Origin: Impatiens glandulifera
Lineage: Eukaryota > Streptophyta > Magnoliopsida > Ericales > Balsaminaceae
Assembly (NCBI RefSeq): GCF_907164915.1
Contig: NC_061867.1
Span: 45,418,242 to 45,482,241, forward strand
DNA: 64,000 nt
Reading direction: 5' to 3'
Part shown: piece after piece, positions 41,806 to 54,105 of the stretch
Layout of the letters: each line of letters begins with the position of its first letter
Position numbering within the stretch: the first letter of the stretch is position 1
The notes under the pieces: model-generated
Databases searched by the model: none
Told to the model about the DNA's origin: nothing
Seen by the model: only the letters and a program-made list of their open reading frames with translations
Translations under genes and position numbers: made by a program

Positions 41806-42614
41806 CATAGTTGTCAATAGCGCCCGTAGCGCAAGCTATAGAGTAGCGTAGCGCCCCCTTGTAGCTATAAGGTGCTATAGGCTACACACTTTCAAATAGC
41901 GCAGTCTTTCTAGCTATAGCCCCTTATAGCGCGCTTTCTAAAAAAAATATTCCATTAGTAATCTTATCTAAGTTAACATTCTCCCATAGTTCCATCCTAT
42001 ATTTTTTTTCCCGATTTTTCTATGTTTTTCTATGTTTTCTATTCAATACTAAAACAAAACAAAATAAATAAATAAATATAAAACTATTACTAAAACTTAT
42101 ATAAATGAAAAATCTAAACTATAAAATGAAAAATTTACCAGCAAGTTGACGATTTGACTGTAGAAGACAAAACGGCTAGAGAATAAGAAAGAAGAGAATA
42201 AAAAGATAAAAGAATTGGAAAAGAAAAGAAGAGAAAGAGAAGAATTGGAAAAGAAAAGAAAAGAAAAGAAAAGAAGAGAAAAAGAAAGAATTGGAAAAGT
42301 CTTAAGAGAAAAAAGAACAAGAGAATAAAATAAAATAAAAGAACCTTGAAAAGACGAAAAGTCATAAAAAAATAAGGAAAAAATAATAAAATAATAAAAT
42401 AAAATAAGATAATTTGGGAAATTTGAAAAGTCAAATAAATAATATATATATACATTTTTTTAAAAAAGCGCGCTATTAGGGGGCTATAGCTATTGGCACT
42501 ATAGCTAGAAATGCGGCGCTATTTGAAAGTGTGTAGCCTATAGCGCATTATTGCTATAAGGGAGCGTTACGCTATTCGCTATAGCTAGCGCTACGGGCGC
42601 TATTGACAACTATG
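41806..42614. mobile_element. Foldback / MITE-like DNA element with long terminal inverted repeats
   Basis: The ends are CATAGTTGTCAATAGCGCCC and its exact complement at the right end. Inverted similarity continues for about 140 bp per side (41806-41950 and 42465-42614), including TAGGCTACACACTTTCAAAT in both arms. The TIRs are filled with repeats of TATAGCGC/GCTATAG. The centre (42180-42420) is purine-rich (GAAAAGAAAAGAAAA runs). No coding domain and no convincing target-site duplication were found, so the superfamily is uncertain (hAT or Mutator-like). Confidence 0.8.
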
Positions 42615-43070
42615 ATTTGACGTTTGTCCACATTGGGATGGATGGAAGCCTCACCTGTAAGTAACCTGTAAGTAGTGGAATTAAATGCTCGATAACAGCC
42701 TTAGTGAACTTCACTTCCTCGGTTTGACTAACTAATAAATTCGAGTCTGTATTAAACCCCTCGTCACAATGATTAAAATTATATATTTCTTTTTAATAAA
42801 ATGACACTAAGTCGTTTCTCAATAAAAAGATATATATATTTCTAGTTAGACAATTTTATAAGTTTCACCAGTTTTTTAGGAAAAACGACTTAGCGTCATT
42901 TCATTAAAAATTCTCAAAAATTGGAAAAAAACCACGAGTTTAAGAGATCATTTTAGACAGGCCTAAAATGATTTTGAAGTCGTAACATTCTGAATAAAAA
43001 CTAAAAAACTAAAAACGTAAATGAATTAATATATTACAATGTTTTCAATTTTAGTGAGTTTAAAAAACGG
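42615..43070. other. Intergenic DNA
   Basis: No gene seen. An inverted pair, AAATGACACTAAGTCGTTT (about 42799) and AAACGACTTAGCGTCATTT (about 42883), suggests a small palindromic element or MITE end. Confidence 0.4.
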
Positions 43071-43076
43071 TAAATT

Positions 43077-43440
43077 TTAGTTCCTATAGATATTCCAGTT
43101 CTGCTCCGTGCTTAAAATTCTTCTCCACGTTCCCGTGAGGGCGCTGCAATCCGATAAAATATCTTTCCATAACTCTTCAACGCTCCTGCGGGTTCTGCCA
43201 TATACTTTTGCATTCCGTTCTTGCCAAATGTTATACACCACTACTCCAAAGCCACACTTTAATACACTTGTTACAAATCTATTTCCCTTGCCTTTGAGTA
43301 ATGCTGCATCTTTGATTTTATTCAATTCGTTCGGGAAACTGATCAGCTCCAGACTTTTATAGAATTTGTCCCAAAACTCCAAAGCAATACAACAACTCCC
43401 GAATAGGTCTTTTATTGCTTGGCCCGTACAAGTTTCAGAT
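43077..43440 (-). mobile_element. LINE 3' fragment (reverse transcriptase C-terminal region)
   Basis: Minus-strand frame 43382-43077 encodes LEFWDKFYKSLELISFPNEL, FVTSVLKCGFGVVVYNIWQE, RNAKVYGRTRRSVEELWKDI and ends at a natural stop. The W..W.ERN pattern is typical of the tail after the zf-RVT domain in plant LINE (L1/RTE) ORF2 proteins. The catalytic RT is absent. Confidence 0.7.
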
Positions 43441-43899
43441 TAGTAAATGTTCAAAATGTAATAATCTGGTTGACTTTAAGATTCACTACTTTAGTTACTT
43501 CACTAAGAAACTAAAGAATGAAAATAAAGTATTCACGGATTAAGGGTCTGGTGTTTGGTTACGCATGAGGAAAGGTCTGCATCAGTTATGTCCTATGCGA
43601 CTATCCCGTGTGATAGTTTCTACGCCTATGTAGTTGACTATTGTTTGTGAAGATACGTTACACATTTTCATTCTCAGTTCAAAATTCTTCAAGATTGGCC
43701 GCAAGTACATGCAATTCTCGATGGAACGATGTGGGTCTCGAAGTGGACAGCTTGGCTTACGGGCGATCTCACGTGGGCTGTTGGTTGAACTATGAGCGCT
43801 ACTTGGTATCAAATGAAAACTAACTCAAAGATATTTTCAATGGTATCTCGTTTGCTCAAAATGGTTGAGCCAAACTATATGAATTTTTCAAGTCACCCC

Positions 43900-44885
43900 A
43901 TACTCTAGTTCGCTCCTGAAATGAAGTGGATGAACTTGCATCGGGTTGTCAGGTTTAATTGACTGCATTATCCATTGAATGGATATGCGGGACTGGTGTC
44001 ATTCGAACGGGCTACGTCTTAGCTTTCCAACCATATGTCGCAATTCAAAACTAAGTCATATATAATTAGTTATGAATTAATACCAAAGACATGTCTAGTT
44101 GGATCATTTCTTGGTCGCATTGTGTTCAATCGCCGATTTGAAGGGTTAAGAGCATCAACGTTACTCCGGATACAAATGAACGCGATAAAGGACAATTCCA
44201 ACTTTCCAAAACATTCAATAACAACCAATTCCATTGAGTATAACGTTCTGGGTGATTTTTTTAAGTTAAAGACATCTCCAGATTTTCTTCAGCCGAAAAA
44301 AACCAAAAATACATGTTTTGGCCGTTTTTTAAATAATCTGCGCGCCTGGCATCAACATGTCGTCAGCCCGCGCGATTTTGAATCCTTTTGGGTGTGAAGT
44401 ATGACGTATTAACTCGCATTGACTCGCTTTCGACTCACCCATTTTGATTCGGTTTTGACGTTTTTGCCCTTTTAAAGAAATTCTGTACAAAATTACTAAT
44501 AACAATATTATACTCAAAATTCAAGATTTTTCGATCCAGTCAATCTGAATGTTTCAAGTTTCCCGAATTCCGACTCTTTTTAGATAATGACGTTTGGACA
44601 CATAAATGAGCCCCGAATTGGTTACTCGGTACATTTTGTCCAACCACAATATTACACTCAAAGTTCATGATTTTTCAAGACAATCATTCTGAACTTATGC
44701 AAAAATATAAAGCTCGGGTATTTTTGGAATTTGGTGTTTGGACTGCTACTCAAAGGTCTCTCCGAGCCAATTTCTAAAGGTGAACTTTTGATTTTGTTCT
44801 CACGGTTCGATAATTAAGTATGAACATTATACTGAACCGGGTAGACTTATTTTAATTTTGGGGTGTAAAAATTGAGTGTTTACAC
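43900..44885 (+). mobile_element. LTR-like fragment, possibly Ty3/gypsy
   Basis: A GC-richer, non-coding stretch ending with TTTTGGGGTGTAAAAATTGA then GTGTTTACA, like LTR 3' ends of Tat/Ogre-type elements as I recall them. It holds two related blocks starting CAATATTATACTCAAAATTC (about 44503) and CAATATTACACTCAAAGTTC (about 44648). No coding domain or partner LTR was found. Confidence 0.3.
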
Positions 44886-46018
44886 AGCTCATAAACAGTT
44901 AGGCTAACTCCAATGACAATTTACCTCACTATTTTGACAAGAAAATTTGGTTAAATGAAACCAAATCCTTGATTCTTAACCCCCTTTATGTTTGAATATT
45001 TTATGTTTAACCTAACTAACCAAATATGATCAAATGAGGACTCAAAAGTAACTTTAAAAAAATTACACACAATTCTTTCAATTTTCACTATCACTTAGTA
45101 ATAAAAAAAATAAAGATATCATTAAAGTAAACATAGAGATCAATGCACTTTTAATTAGTTCTAGTTTTGGATGTGCGTCTAAGCTGAGTTTAGGCGTTTT
45201 CAAATTAAGCCATTTCGGAATAGTTCAAAATATACATTGTAACATTATTTATATTATTTTTATAATCAATGTTTTTGAAGAAAAAAAATTAAATCAATAA
45301 TTAAAGGTGACAGAAATTTCACTAATTCATCGTTTTTGCAATTTGGAATTCATATTTTTTTTCGCAAATTGCATAAAATATTGAAAATCGTTAAAGTTAT
45401 AATATGAGTTGTTATAAATTATTCAAAAAAAAGAGAAGAAGAAAATAAAAGAATTATTACACCCAATAAAGAGAAACAGAAGACAAAAATAATAAACATC
45501 ACATCTATTTAAGATCAAATAGCTAGCATCTGACCTTAAATTACCAACAATCCAGAAGATTAAAACATAAGAGAGCTATAAAACAGAATGTTTCCCCATC
45601 TTTTTTATTAGAACTTTCCCATCTATTTAGTTTTTTTATTTAAATTAACATGGAATTATAGTCATCAAATTAAATTAAATTAAAGACATAAAGATTTTTT
45701 TTTTTTAAATGTTTAGGATAATTAAAGTGACAAGAGTATTCGTTAAGAGACATGTTCAATTCACACCGTCTTAAATTGAAACAAGATCACACCCGTAGAG
45801 TCGTGATAGTTTCATAAAATAAAAAACTGCAAAATGTTTTTAGTTTGCTAAGCAAGTTGATAATTGAATTCCTTAGCGAAATATTGCAATACAAACATAA
45901 AGAGGTAAATTCAACCTAAAGCAACTTGAGTAAATGTAAAGATAATAAAAAAAGAGTATACCACTTCTTTAGGAATTTGCCCTTTCAAAAAGGTACCCTA
46001 TGAGCAATTTCCATACCT
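44886..46018. other. Intergenic DNA downstream of the RABA6 gene
   Basis: AT-rich, no gene seen. The first about 150 bases left of 46019 are probably the RABA6 3' UTR. Confidence 0.4.
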
Positions 46019-48442
46019 TTAATATTGTATACAACAACTAATTTGTTTTGTGGCCGACACTTCACTATCAACATCAATCTTGATTATCTGTTTCCCCTCC
46101 CCAATTTGTTTGGATTCCAAACCGTTAGCAACTTTAGCTTCCAATATTTTTTGGCTACTCACCTCGTGAATTCTCGTAACCATTTGAAGAAATGCACTTT
46201 CTACATTCAAATTTTCTCGTGCAGATGTCTCCATGAAGCACAAATTCTCTAGCTTTGCTAAACTCTGCCCCTCTTCGATCTCCACTTCTCTCAAATGCAC
46301 TAAATCAGATTTATTCCCAAGAAGAACAACCACCATGTCCGTGTTGCTAAAACCCCTGATTTCGCGTAGCCATTTTGTTAAGTTCTCAAATGTCGATCTT
46401 CTTGTGATGTCGTATACCAGTAAAGCTCCCAATGCACCCCGGTAGTACGAACTTGTTATGGCCCGAAACCTATAAGAAAAAAATTAGTAAAAATCGTGTA
46501 ATTGAGTAATATTTAAATAAAATAAGGAATGTGGGATAATTTCATGCACTTTTGACCACCTCGAGACAGCAAGGGATTAAAGTTGAAATAGTTATCAAGT
46601 TTTGTTGAAAATGGCTCAATCCTTTTGTCGGATTGTTGGGAAGCATTACTTAAAGACACCACATCATTTTGCCTAACTAAATACCTTTTTCTTTTATGGG
46701 ACACAATACTTAAAAAGATAAGTTTAGATTTTAAATTATAAATCAACAGCTCAATGAAAAGTGTACTTTGTAGAAAAAACATCAATATATATATGATTTT
46801 TTTTAAAATTTAAAATTCTAGTATGGTTTTATAGACATGTCTTTGTTTCAACTTAAGATGTTTTCCTAACTTGAATTCTTTCGTCTCACAATTTGACACT
46901 TGTACTATCAAATAAATTTGTTTTTTCTAATAAAATGATTTACCTTTTAAAAATAAATTCTTCTTCAATCAATTAATATACAAAATATTATGTTTTTCCA
47001 ATTTAGAAAAGGGAAAAAAAGATAATTTACGCTACAATCATTTATAATGTGACTATTTATTTAGATAAAATTATACTATCAATAATTTAATTTAATCTAA
47101 ATAATCCAATACTAAAATCCACGCTAGTATGCCTAATAATAAAGGATAAATGTTATATTTAATTTTGAATGGGTTCACACAGACTCCTCAATAAAATAAT
47201 TATTACTTTATTCAAAACCCATTCCTTAAATTAAGGGGCTAGGAAAAGTTATGTTTATATCTAAAGAATATTATACTTTTGGAATAATATTGTTATATTA
47301 GTTATTTTTATCAAAGTGACTTATTTGAACATCTTTTGAATCAATGGTTGAGCCTTTTTTTAAGGCATTTGAATGTTCTATTTGACCTTACTTTCTAAGA
47401 CTTTTTTTATTTATTGAGCAAAACAGTCAATAAAACAATGGGTTTGATGTGTTATTCACAATAAAGTACCTACCAGCTAATTGGTTGGAATCTCAAATTT
47501 TGACTTCTCTTAAAATTCACTTAAATTTTGTAATATCAAATTGAAAAAAAAAAATGTTTATAAGAAATATAAGATCATGATCCAGTCACACTATATTTTT
47601 TTAAATGGTGAAAAGCCACATGTAGGAGTCGAAATTGACTCGTGCTCTTATAACGACACATTCTAACAATCGAATGACCTATAATTTTTAACTAATCGAT
47701 AAGAAAAAAACAATTCTAAAGGATCAATATATATAAATTGAAGGATTATAAGAGATAATTTCACAAGTTGAACAACTTATTTGATCTTTCTTTATTGGGA
47801 TAATAAATTTCAAACTAAAAACTATATATTGGTAATGTGTTATTATCTTTCTCTTCATTATAATACCTTAAATTACAGTTTATATAATATTAGAGTTGGA
47901 TAGATAAGGTAAAGGATTGTGATAAGATAACTAAGCTGTCATTGTCATTGGACCTCATGGTCATTTTCAACAATTTCTTAATTATGTGATAATGCATTTA
48001 ATTTTTTTTATTAAAACACAATAAAACAAGATATTTTGATTCCCTTGTGAGGTTATTGCACCTTTCCTTCTTCTCATATGAAAACATTTAAGATTAAAAC
48101 CACATAATTCTTCAATTAATGTAAGATTTGCTTATTAACCCATTTCTTGATATATGATTTACTTCCACAAAGGGTCTACTATTTGGCAAACCATTAACTT
48201 GCAAAAAATGAAATTATTAATTACCTTTCTTGACCAGCAGTATCCCATATCTGGACTTTGATGAGTTTATCTGAAATCTTCACAGTTCTGTATGCAAATT
48301 CAACACCGATAGTTGGCTTCGAGTCCAAGTGGAATTCATCTTTCGCAAATCTTGAAAGAAGATTCGATTTCCCCACAGCAGAATCACCTATTAGTACTGT
48401 CTTAAAGAGATAATCGCATTCCTCATCGAATGATCCATCCAT
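46019..48442 (-). CDS. RABA6: Rab GTPase of the RABA6 (Rab11-like) subfamily
   Basis: Two exons: 48442-48225 and 46469-46019, giving 222 aa. Small GTPase of membrane trafficking; RABA members act at the trans-Golgi/recycling endosome. Seen: P-loop GDSAVGKS, effector region [20 protein letters not shown] (the intron splits the Arg codon), then [24 protein letters not shown] and ETSA nucleotide motifs, and the C-terminal CCIQY double cysteine for geranylgeranylation. The N-terminus [14 protein letters not shown] matches RABA6a/b as I recall them. The intron position after GQER is the standard RABA intron. ATG 48442 is in frame; a second ATG at 48438 is out of frame. The frame is open further upstream but family starts favour 48442. 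The intron is 1755 bp. No breaks. Confidence 0.95.
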
Positions 48443-48555
48443 CCTTCTTTCTTTCTCTTTGAAAGATCTTGTGCACTTTTGAGAAGTACAAAGAGAACTA
48501 GAAAAAAAAAAGTATGTTTGAAGAGTTGGAGAAGGAATGTAATAGAAATTATGAT

Positions 48556-48565
48556 CATATATATA
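48556..48565 (-). promoter_or_regulatory. Putative TATA box of the RABA6 gene
   Basis: TATATATA-type run on the minus strand about 115 bp upstream of the ATG at 48442. Confidence 0.3.
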
Positions 48566-49359
48566 GTAAAAGAAAATAAAGTTTCTTATATATCGCATTG
48601 GGTTTTGTGGGATAATTTGGCATTTGGTGGCATGTGATAGCCATAGTGAAAATGACATGATGCATATTGCTTTCAAGGTGTCTCAACCTTATGATTTAAC
48701 TAATTTGCAATTATCATTTATATATTAATAAGAAGTGTAAGCACTGATTTTTTTATTATTATTAATATAGTTATTCCATTTATAAATTTTAAAATAGTTA
48801 TTTTAAATAAATAAAATCAAAATAATTAAAATTAAAATAAAAAAATTAAATAATTAATAAAATTAATTATTATAATAATTAAACTTCAATTAATTAAGAT
48901 AATGATCAAGAAAAATAAATAAAATAATTTGAGATAAATATTTTATTCATTTTATCTCAAATAAATTTTAAAAAGTTAAAAGAAATTAAAATAAATAATT
49001 TAAGATAAATGTTGTATTCATTTTATTCCAAATAAATTATTTATTAAACCCTAAAAATATAAAAAAAAATATATAAAAAAATATAAAAAATAAACAAAAT
49101 AAATTTCATCTTCATTAAAAATATCTTGTAGGTTAAAAATGGAGTCAAAAGGATTGAAAAAAATCGATTTCAAACAAGTTCCAATCTGTTGCAGCCGAGA
49201 TCAAGAAAAATCAGTGCAGCAGACCTCAGAGTCATCGGATGAGCGCTGAATTGTCATCCCACATTCAACAGTCAGATGTGTCGCCCGCTGCAATAGAAGA
49301 GACAAACGTCATAAAGCAGTGAAACAACTAACACGTGCCTCAACGTCGTTAGCCCAGAC

Positions 49360-50233
49360 TAGGGGTGTAAATGAGTCAAGCTACTCGTGAGTAGCTCGGT
49401 CAAAGCTCGACTCAAACACGGTTTGACCGAGCTTTATATTTGTTGTTCGAGTAGCTCGCGAGGTAACTCGTTATATATATATATATATATATATAACCCA
49501 CAACTTTTATTCTCAAACCCTTAATCTCTCTCCTCTTTCCATTCCCAAACAACCAAATTTATCTTTCTCTTCTACTTTCATTTCTAAAAAGACAAATGCA
49601 TATCTATCTTTCTCTTCTCCTTCCATTTCCAAATAGTCAAACATTTCTCTCTCTTCTCCTTCCATTTTCAAACGGTCAAACTCAAACCCCCTATTTCTTC
49701 TCATTTGTCCATCTTTTAGTTTTTTTCTCCATCAAAAAACCTTAAGCATTATTTTTTGGATTCTATATTAACGGAGTAGCTTGTTCATTGCTTTCACTAT
49801 TTCATATTTTAAATCTTGTAAAATTTTAAGATCACTATTTGACCAGTGCATCATATTGCTAAACTTGTAATATTTGTGCGAAACATTTTTTTAAAATATT
49901 TAATATTGTTTGTGATTTTTAAATAAGATGTTTGTGATTGAATGATTATTTTTTAAATTATGTGATGATATTTATATTTCTTATTCTTAAATAATATTGT
50001 GATTATATATGTGTAGTTTGTGAAATATATATTATATTATGTTTGAGATATTATTTAGTGGTAAAATATAATTTTAATTAATAAAATTTAATTTTTGAGT
50101 TCGAGCTCGAGTAGCTCAAATTGTAATAGAGTATAAATTTTGATACTCGATCGAGTTTGAGTATTTATAATGCAATTCGAGTCGAGTTCGAGTAGTATGG
50201 TACTTGACTCGACTCGACTCGTTTACACCCATA
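49360..50233. mobile_element. hAT-type MITE nested in LTR-like repeat copy C
   Basis: TIRs are TAGGGGTGTAAATGAGTC at the left and TATGGGTGTAAACGAGTC read inward from the right. The target duplication is GCCCAGAC (49352-49359) versus GCCCAGGC (50234-50241), 7 of 8, the hAT length. Sub-terminal regions are rich in GAGTAGCTCG / CGAGTCGAGT motifs in both orientations, typical transposase-binding arrays. There is a short TA run at about 49473. No transposase. Confidence 0.85.
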
Positions 50234-51369
50234 GCCCAGGCGCAACGGAACGCTCAAGCGCTGACGGAACATCCAACCTCCGCGCTTTGGCCCGAAACGA
50301 TATTATTTCTTTTCTGGTTTGTCTTCTTCCTCGTGATGAACGACAATGATGAACAAAAGAGACCTTTGATTTCTCAGAGATGGAACTCCGGTGTTAGTTC
50401 ACCAAATTGCCTGATTCAAAATCTGAAATGATCACCTACTACGGTAATCATTTCACCTACGATCATAGGCCTCATCATGGCTTATCGATCAAGTTGGATG
50501 AAGAACAGACAATACACCATTGATGGCTTTCGATTGTAAAAATCCACTTGGTCAATCAACCTACCTTGGGAGGCTATAATAACTTCCTCTAGGAAAACCA
50601 AAGGCAAGGAATCCAATTTCAAGCCCTCAATCACTCCTAAGAGAAATTCACCATTAAAATTTTCAAGTTTTTTTTTGAAAATTTGAAAATTTTGTGTAAG
50701 GTTGCTCGGATCCAGGCATTCATAAGCTTCTAAAATAGTTCAGGAGTGCTCTCCAACTCACAATAAGCTTCCCATCATATTGTAATTTAATTTACAAGTT
50801 TGAATTGATATTTTTATATTTCAGTTCGACAAGTTTCATATACTGCTTGATTGTCTGATTTCTTGATTGGAAAACGATCCTAAGATCATTTATAAGTTTT
50901 CTATTGAAACAAAACTGAATCAATCAACCTAAATTAGAAATACCTAAATTTGATATGTTCTTGAGTTATTATTCAAGAACAACAACCCGAATATCTTCCT
51001 AACATGTTTATAAGGATGTTAGAAAAATATTCAAGCCAATTCCAAGCAATCCCCATAATGTTTAATCAATTTTTTTTATAAAAATAAAAACTATCGTTCT
51101 TGAATTGGTCAAAATGAATAGACAGTGTTCATGTTTTGGTTTCATTCAATGCTAAAGAATTTATTAGCAAGCTCATTATGTTTCATCAAACCTTAAAAAT
51201 TAAAAACCCATTTTTTCTCTAAAACCTATTTGATTTGAATGAAACATTATCCCGATCGAATGATACATCGAGATGAGGTTATAAATAATCCCTTGGACTA
51301 GGCAAAGCTCTTCATTCCCTTGGATCAACAGATTAGACCATAGTCAAAATCATCAAACCTGCAATTTAA

Positions 51370-51860
51370 TGTTCTTGACGGCCGACCGAGGGTTTAACTT
51401 GGGTTCAATTTCCGATCGATAAAATCGAACACTCTCCTGCACTTCGATCGAGGAATCTCGCACTCGACCGAAATTTTGAGTCCAGGAGCGAGAGCCTCTT
51501 ACACCTCGATCGAGGAATCTCACACTCAACCCATAATTCCTAACCCGGGACCAAGAGCCTCCTGCACCTCGACTGAGGAATCTCACTCCCGACCGAGAAT
51601 TCCTAGCTTATAACTGAGAGCCTCTTGCACCTCGACTAAGGAATCTCGCAATCGACTGATAATTCTTAACCAAGGACCGAGAGCCTCATGCACCCGACCA
51701 AGAATTCTTCAGCCCTGTGACCGAGAGCTTCTACACCCGACCGAGAGTCTTCCACACCCGATTGAGAGCTCATGCACTCCTACTGAGAGGTCTCGGTCTA
51801 GGACCAAGAGTTTTAGCCCGAGACCGAAGGATCTGCACCCCAGACCAAGAGGGTCGATCC
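51370..51860 (+). repeat. Degenerate GACCGAGA-type array in repeat copy C
   Basis: Alternating blocks such as GACCGAGAGCCTC and CTGCACCTCGA(T/C)(C/T)GAGGAATCTC. The composite unit is about 60 bp and longer than in copies A and B. Confidence 0.6.
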
Positions 51861-52620
51861 TATAGCTTGTTTGGTTGAGATTTTAAAATTCTATTTTTTT
51901 TTAATTTGGAACTCTAAACCATTTCTAAAAATCTGGAAAACAATATAAAATTATTTAAAATTATTTTTAGAATATTTTCATAAAAAATATTTTGATAAAG
52001 GCTTGTTTCGGATTTCTTTTTAGATCCTAATACCTCAAAACAATATTTTCCAGGTATTTTCCTCAACAACCATCGACATCAACATCAGATAACAACATTT
52101 AAATATTATTCTACTATTCTAAATGTAAGAAAAACATGTGCATGTCTAGTACTGAAAAATAATTGGTTAATTAAAACATAATAAAATCAATTTCTAAAAA
52201 TCCAAAATTTTATAAAGTAGAGACGACTCTTTAATGGGTACGGAGGATATAGTGTGAATACCCTTTCTCGAGTATCACCAAATTTCGAATTCAAAAGAAT
52301 CTCTAGTCAAAAATACGTTTCTAACCGTATAATTTTATTGATTTTAAATTAAAAATTAATTGGCGATTTTTTTTTTTATCAATTCCATGATCTTTTAAAT
52401 TAAATTAATTATTATTAATCAATACAATCCTTAATCAAATTGGTTTTATTATCTTAAAGTTAAAAAATTATCTAAATTTTATAAAAAAATTAATTATTAT
52501 TATAATTATTTTAAAAAATATGTCGAGGCATATTTTTATAAATCTTTTTAAATAATGTTTTGTTAAAAATTCTCGACACACAAATTGGTGTTTTAAATTT
52601 TATTGAGCTTTATCAAGAAA

Positions 52621-53030
52621 AGTGTTTTCCAAAACTTACAAAGAGAATTAAGTATTTCATTTTAACTTTTTTCAATTTAAAAACAAATCATTTTTAACCA
52701 CTTTTAATATACTATTCTTGTAGTAGTTATGTTTTGAAGGAATTTTAGCCACAGTTTGAATTTTGTAGGAACAAATCATTAATTATTTAACTATTTCATT
52801 TTTGTTTCCTATAATTTTTCCTAGCATTAGAAATTGTAAGATTTAGATACCCAACTGTATTTACTTCAATTTAATTTAAAGCATTTATAGTAAAAATTGA
52901 ATTTATGATTTTTACTCTTTTAGTTATGACTCTTATTAATTAAGCGGTTAAAATATTTGTATAATTTTCGTTCCATTTCATAATGTTTTTTTTTTATTAT
53001 GACAATATTCAAAAGTTGTGTCACGTGTAG
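52621..53030. other. AT-rich DNA
   Basis: No gene or element recognised. Confidence 0.4.
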
Positions 53031-54105
53031 GGATGAGAAAATACTAATATTATAGGTATATCGAAAATATTGATTTTTAAGGTATCCAAAATTATTTGTA
53101 TTATAAATGTATGAGATTTTTAAAATTTTGATATATCGGAATATACCGATATAATATTTATAAATTAAAATATATATTTATAATACGTTTGAGGACATAA
53201 ATAGATTAAATATTAATTTAATTATAGAAATATAATTTTTGAAAATTAAATTAAAATATAATTATACTATAATATTATTTAATATATGTCATCTCTATAT
53301 TATTAATAAAATGGAAAAAAGATCTAACAAAACTTTCCATCTCTTAAAATGGTGGAAAGGAATTGAAACTAGGTACCCATCATTTCACTTATTATCAAAA
53401 ATATTCTTATAATTTCATCATAGCGGTTGCTAGTGAGTTTGTTTTCAACTCGGGTAAAATGATAGTGGATTCTTTTAGGAGAAATTTGTGTCTTAAAATG
53501 GTGGAGACATTGACCTGCATAAATGATTGACTAAAAGAGAAAGAATGAATAGATCATATTGATGAACTTGAATTATTCAAGGAAAATAAACAAATTAAAA
53601 AGAGTGAGAGATTTTTATTAATTAAGTCTAAATCAACTAATATTTATTATTATTATTATCTAATCTGAATATAAAATATATTACAGATATAAACACAATT
53701 AAAATATGTTCTGAATCTCCCTATTCACTCTTTAAGAATAACTTGAAAATTATATTTATTTTTTTTAACTCCAATTTTTGTAACTAATTTTAATTTTTAT
53801 TATTTTCTAGTTTATAAAAATATTGAATTTAAAAAAAATATTTTATATTATGATAAATATTTTTAAATTTTAGTTTTGGGTAAAGTTTATGTATCAACTA
53901 TTTTAAATTGATTTTTTTTTTTTGTTTAAGTTAATAGATTTTTTAGGTATGAAATGTATAATATATATCGATATTGTACCGAAATTAAGATATACCGAAA
54001 TCAATATAAGATAATATATGAATTATTCTATACCAAAACATTCGGTAGAGTATATGATATGAATAAAAGGTTAAGGTATACCGTATCAACACACCCATAT
54101 TCTCG
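53031..54105. mobile_element. Possible hAT-like MITE remnant
   Basis: Begins TAGGGATGAGAAAATACTAA and, read inward from the right, TATGGGTGTGTTGATACGGT, which share the TA.GG.TG start of hAT ends. Sub-terminal ATACCGA/TATCG motifs occur near both ends (about 53070-53160 and 53960-54090). No target-site duplication was found, so this is weak. Confidence 0.3.

Larger units (their letters stand above)
48735..52620 (+). mobile_element. LTR-like repeat, copy C, interrupted by a hAT MITE
   Basis: Same block order as copies A and B: start TGTAAGCACTG, AT-rich leader, TCGATTTCAAACAAG (about 49170), TTTGATTTCTCAGAGATGGA (about 50367), GAGTGCTCTCCAACTC (about 50744), a GACCGAGA-like array (about 51370-51860), TGTTTGGTTGAGATTTTAAA, and the end block with CTCGAGTATCACCAAATTTC (about 52268). 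The TATA box of A and B is not intact here. An 874-bp hAT MITE (49360-50233) is nested. Without it the copy is about 3.0 kb. No coding domains. Confidence 0.5.

Noticed and set aside
42135..42455. A 106-residue minus-strand frame rich in Phe and Leu
   Set aside because: It is the complement of the GAAAAG purine tract in the foldback element, so it is low-complexity sequence and not a membrane protein.
44035..44397. A 120-residue plus-strand frame
   Set aside because: It has no family similarity that I recognise and lies in a repeat-like stretch ending in an LTR-type terminus.
48436..48438. Alternative start codon for RABA6 four bases inside the chosen one
   Set aside because: It is out of frame with the GTPase, while the ATG at 48442 gives the expected N-terminus.
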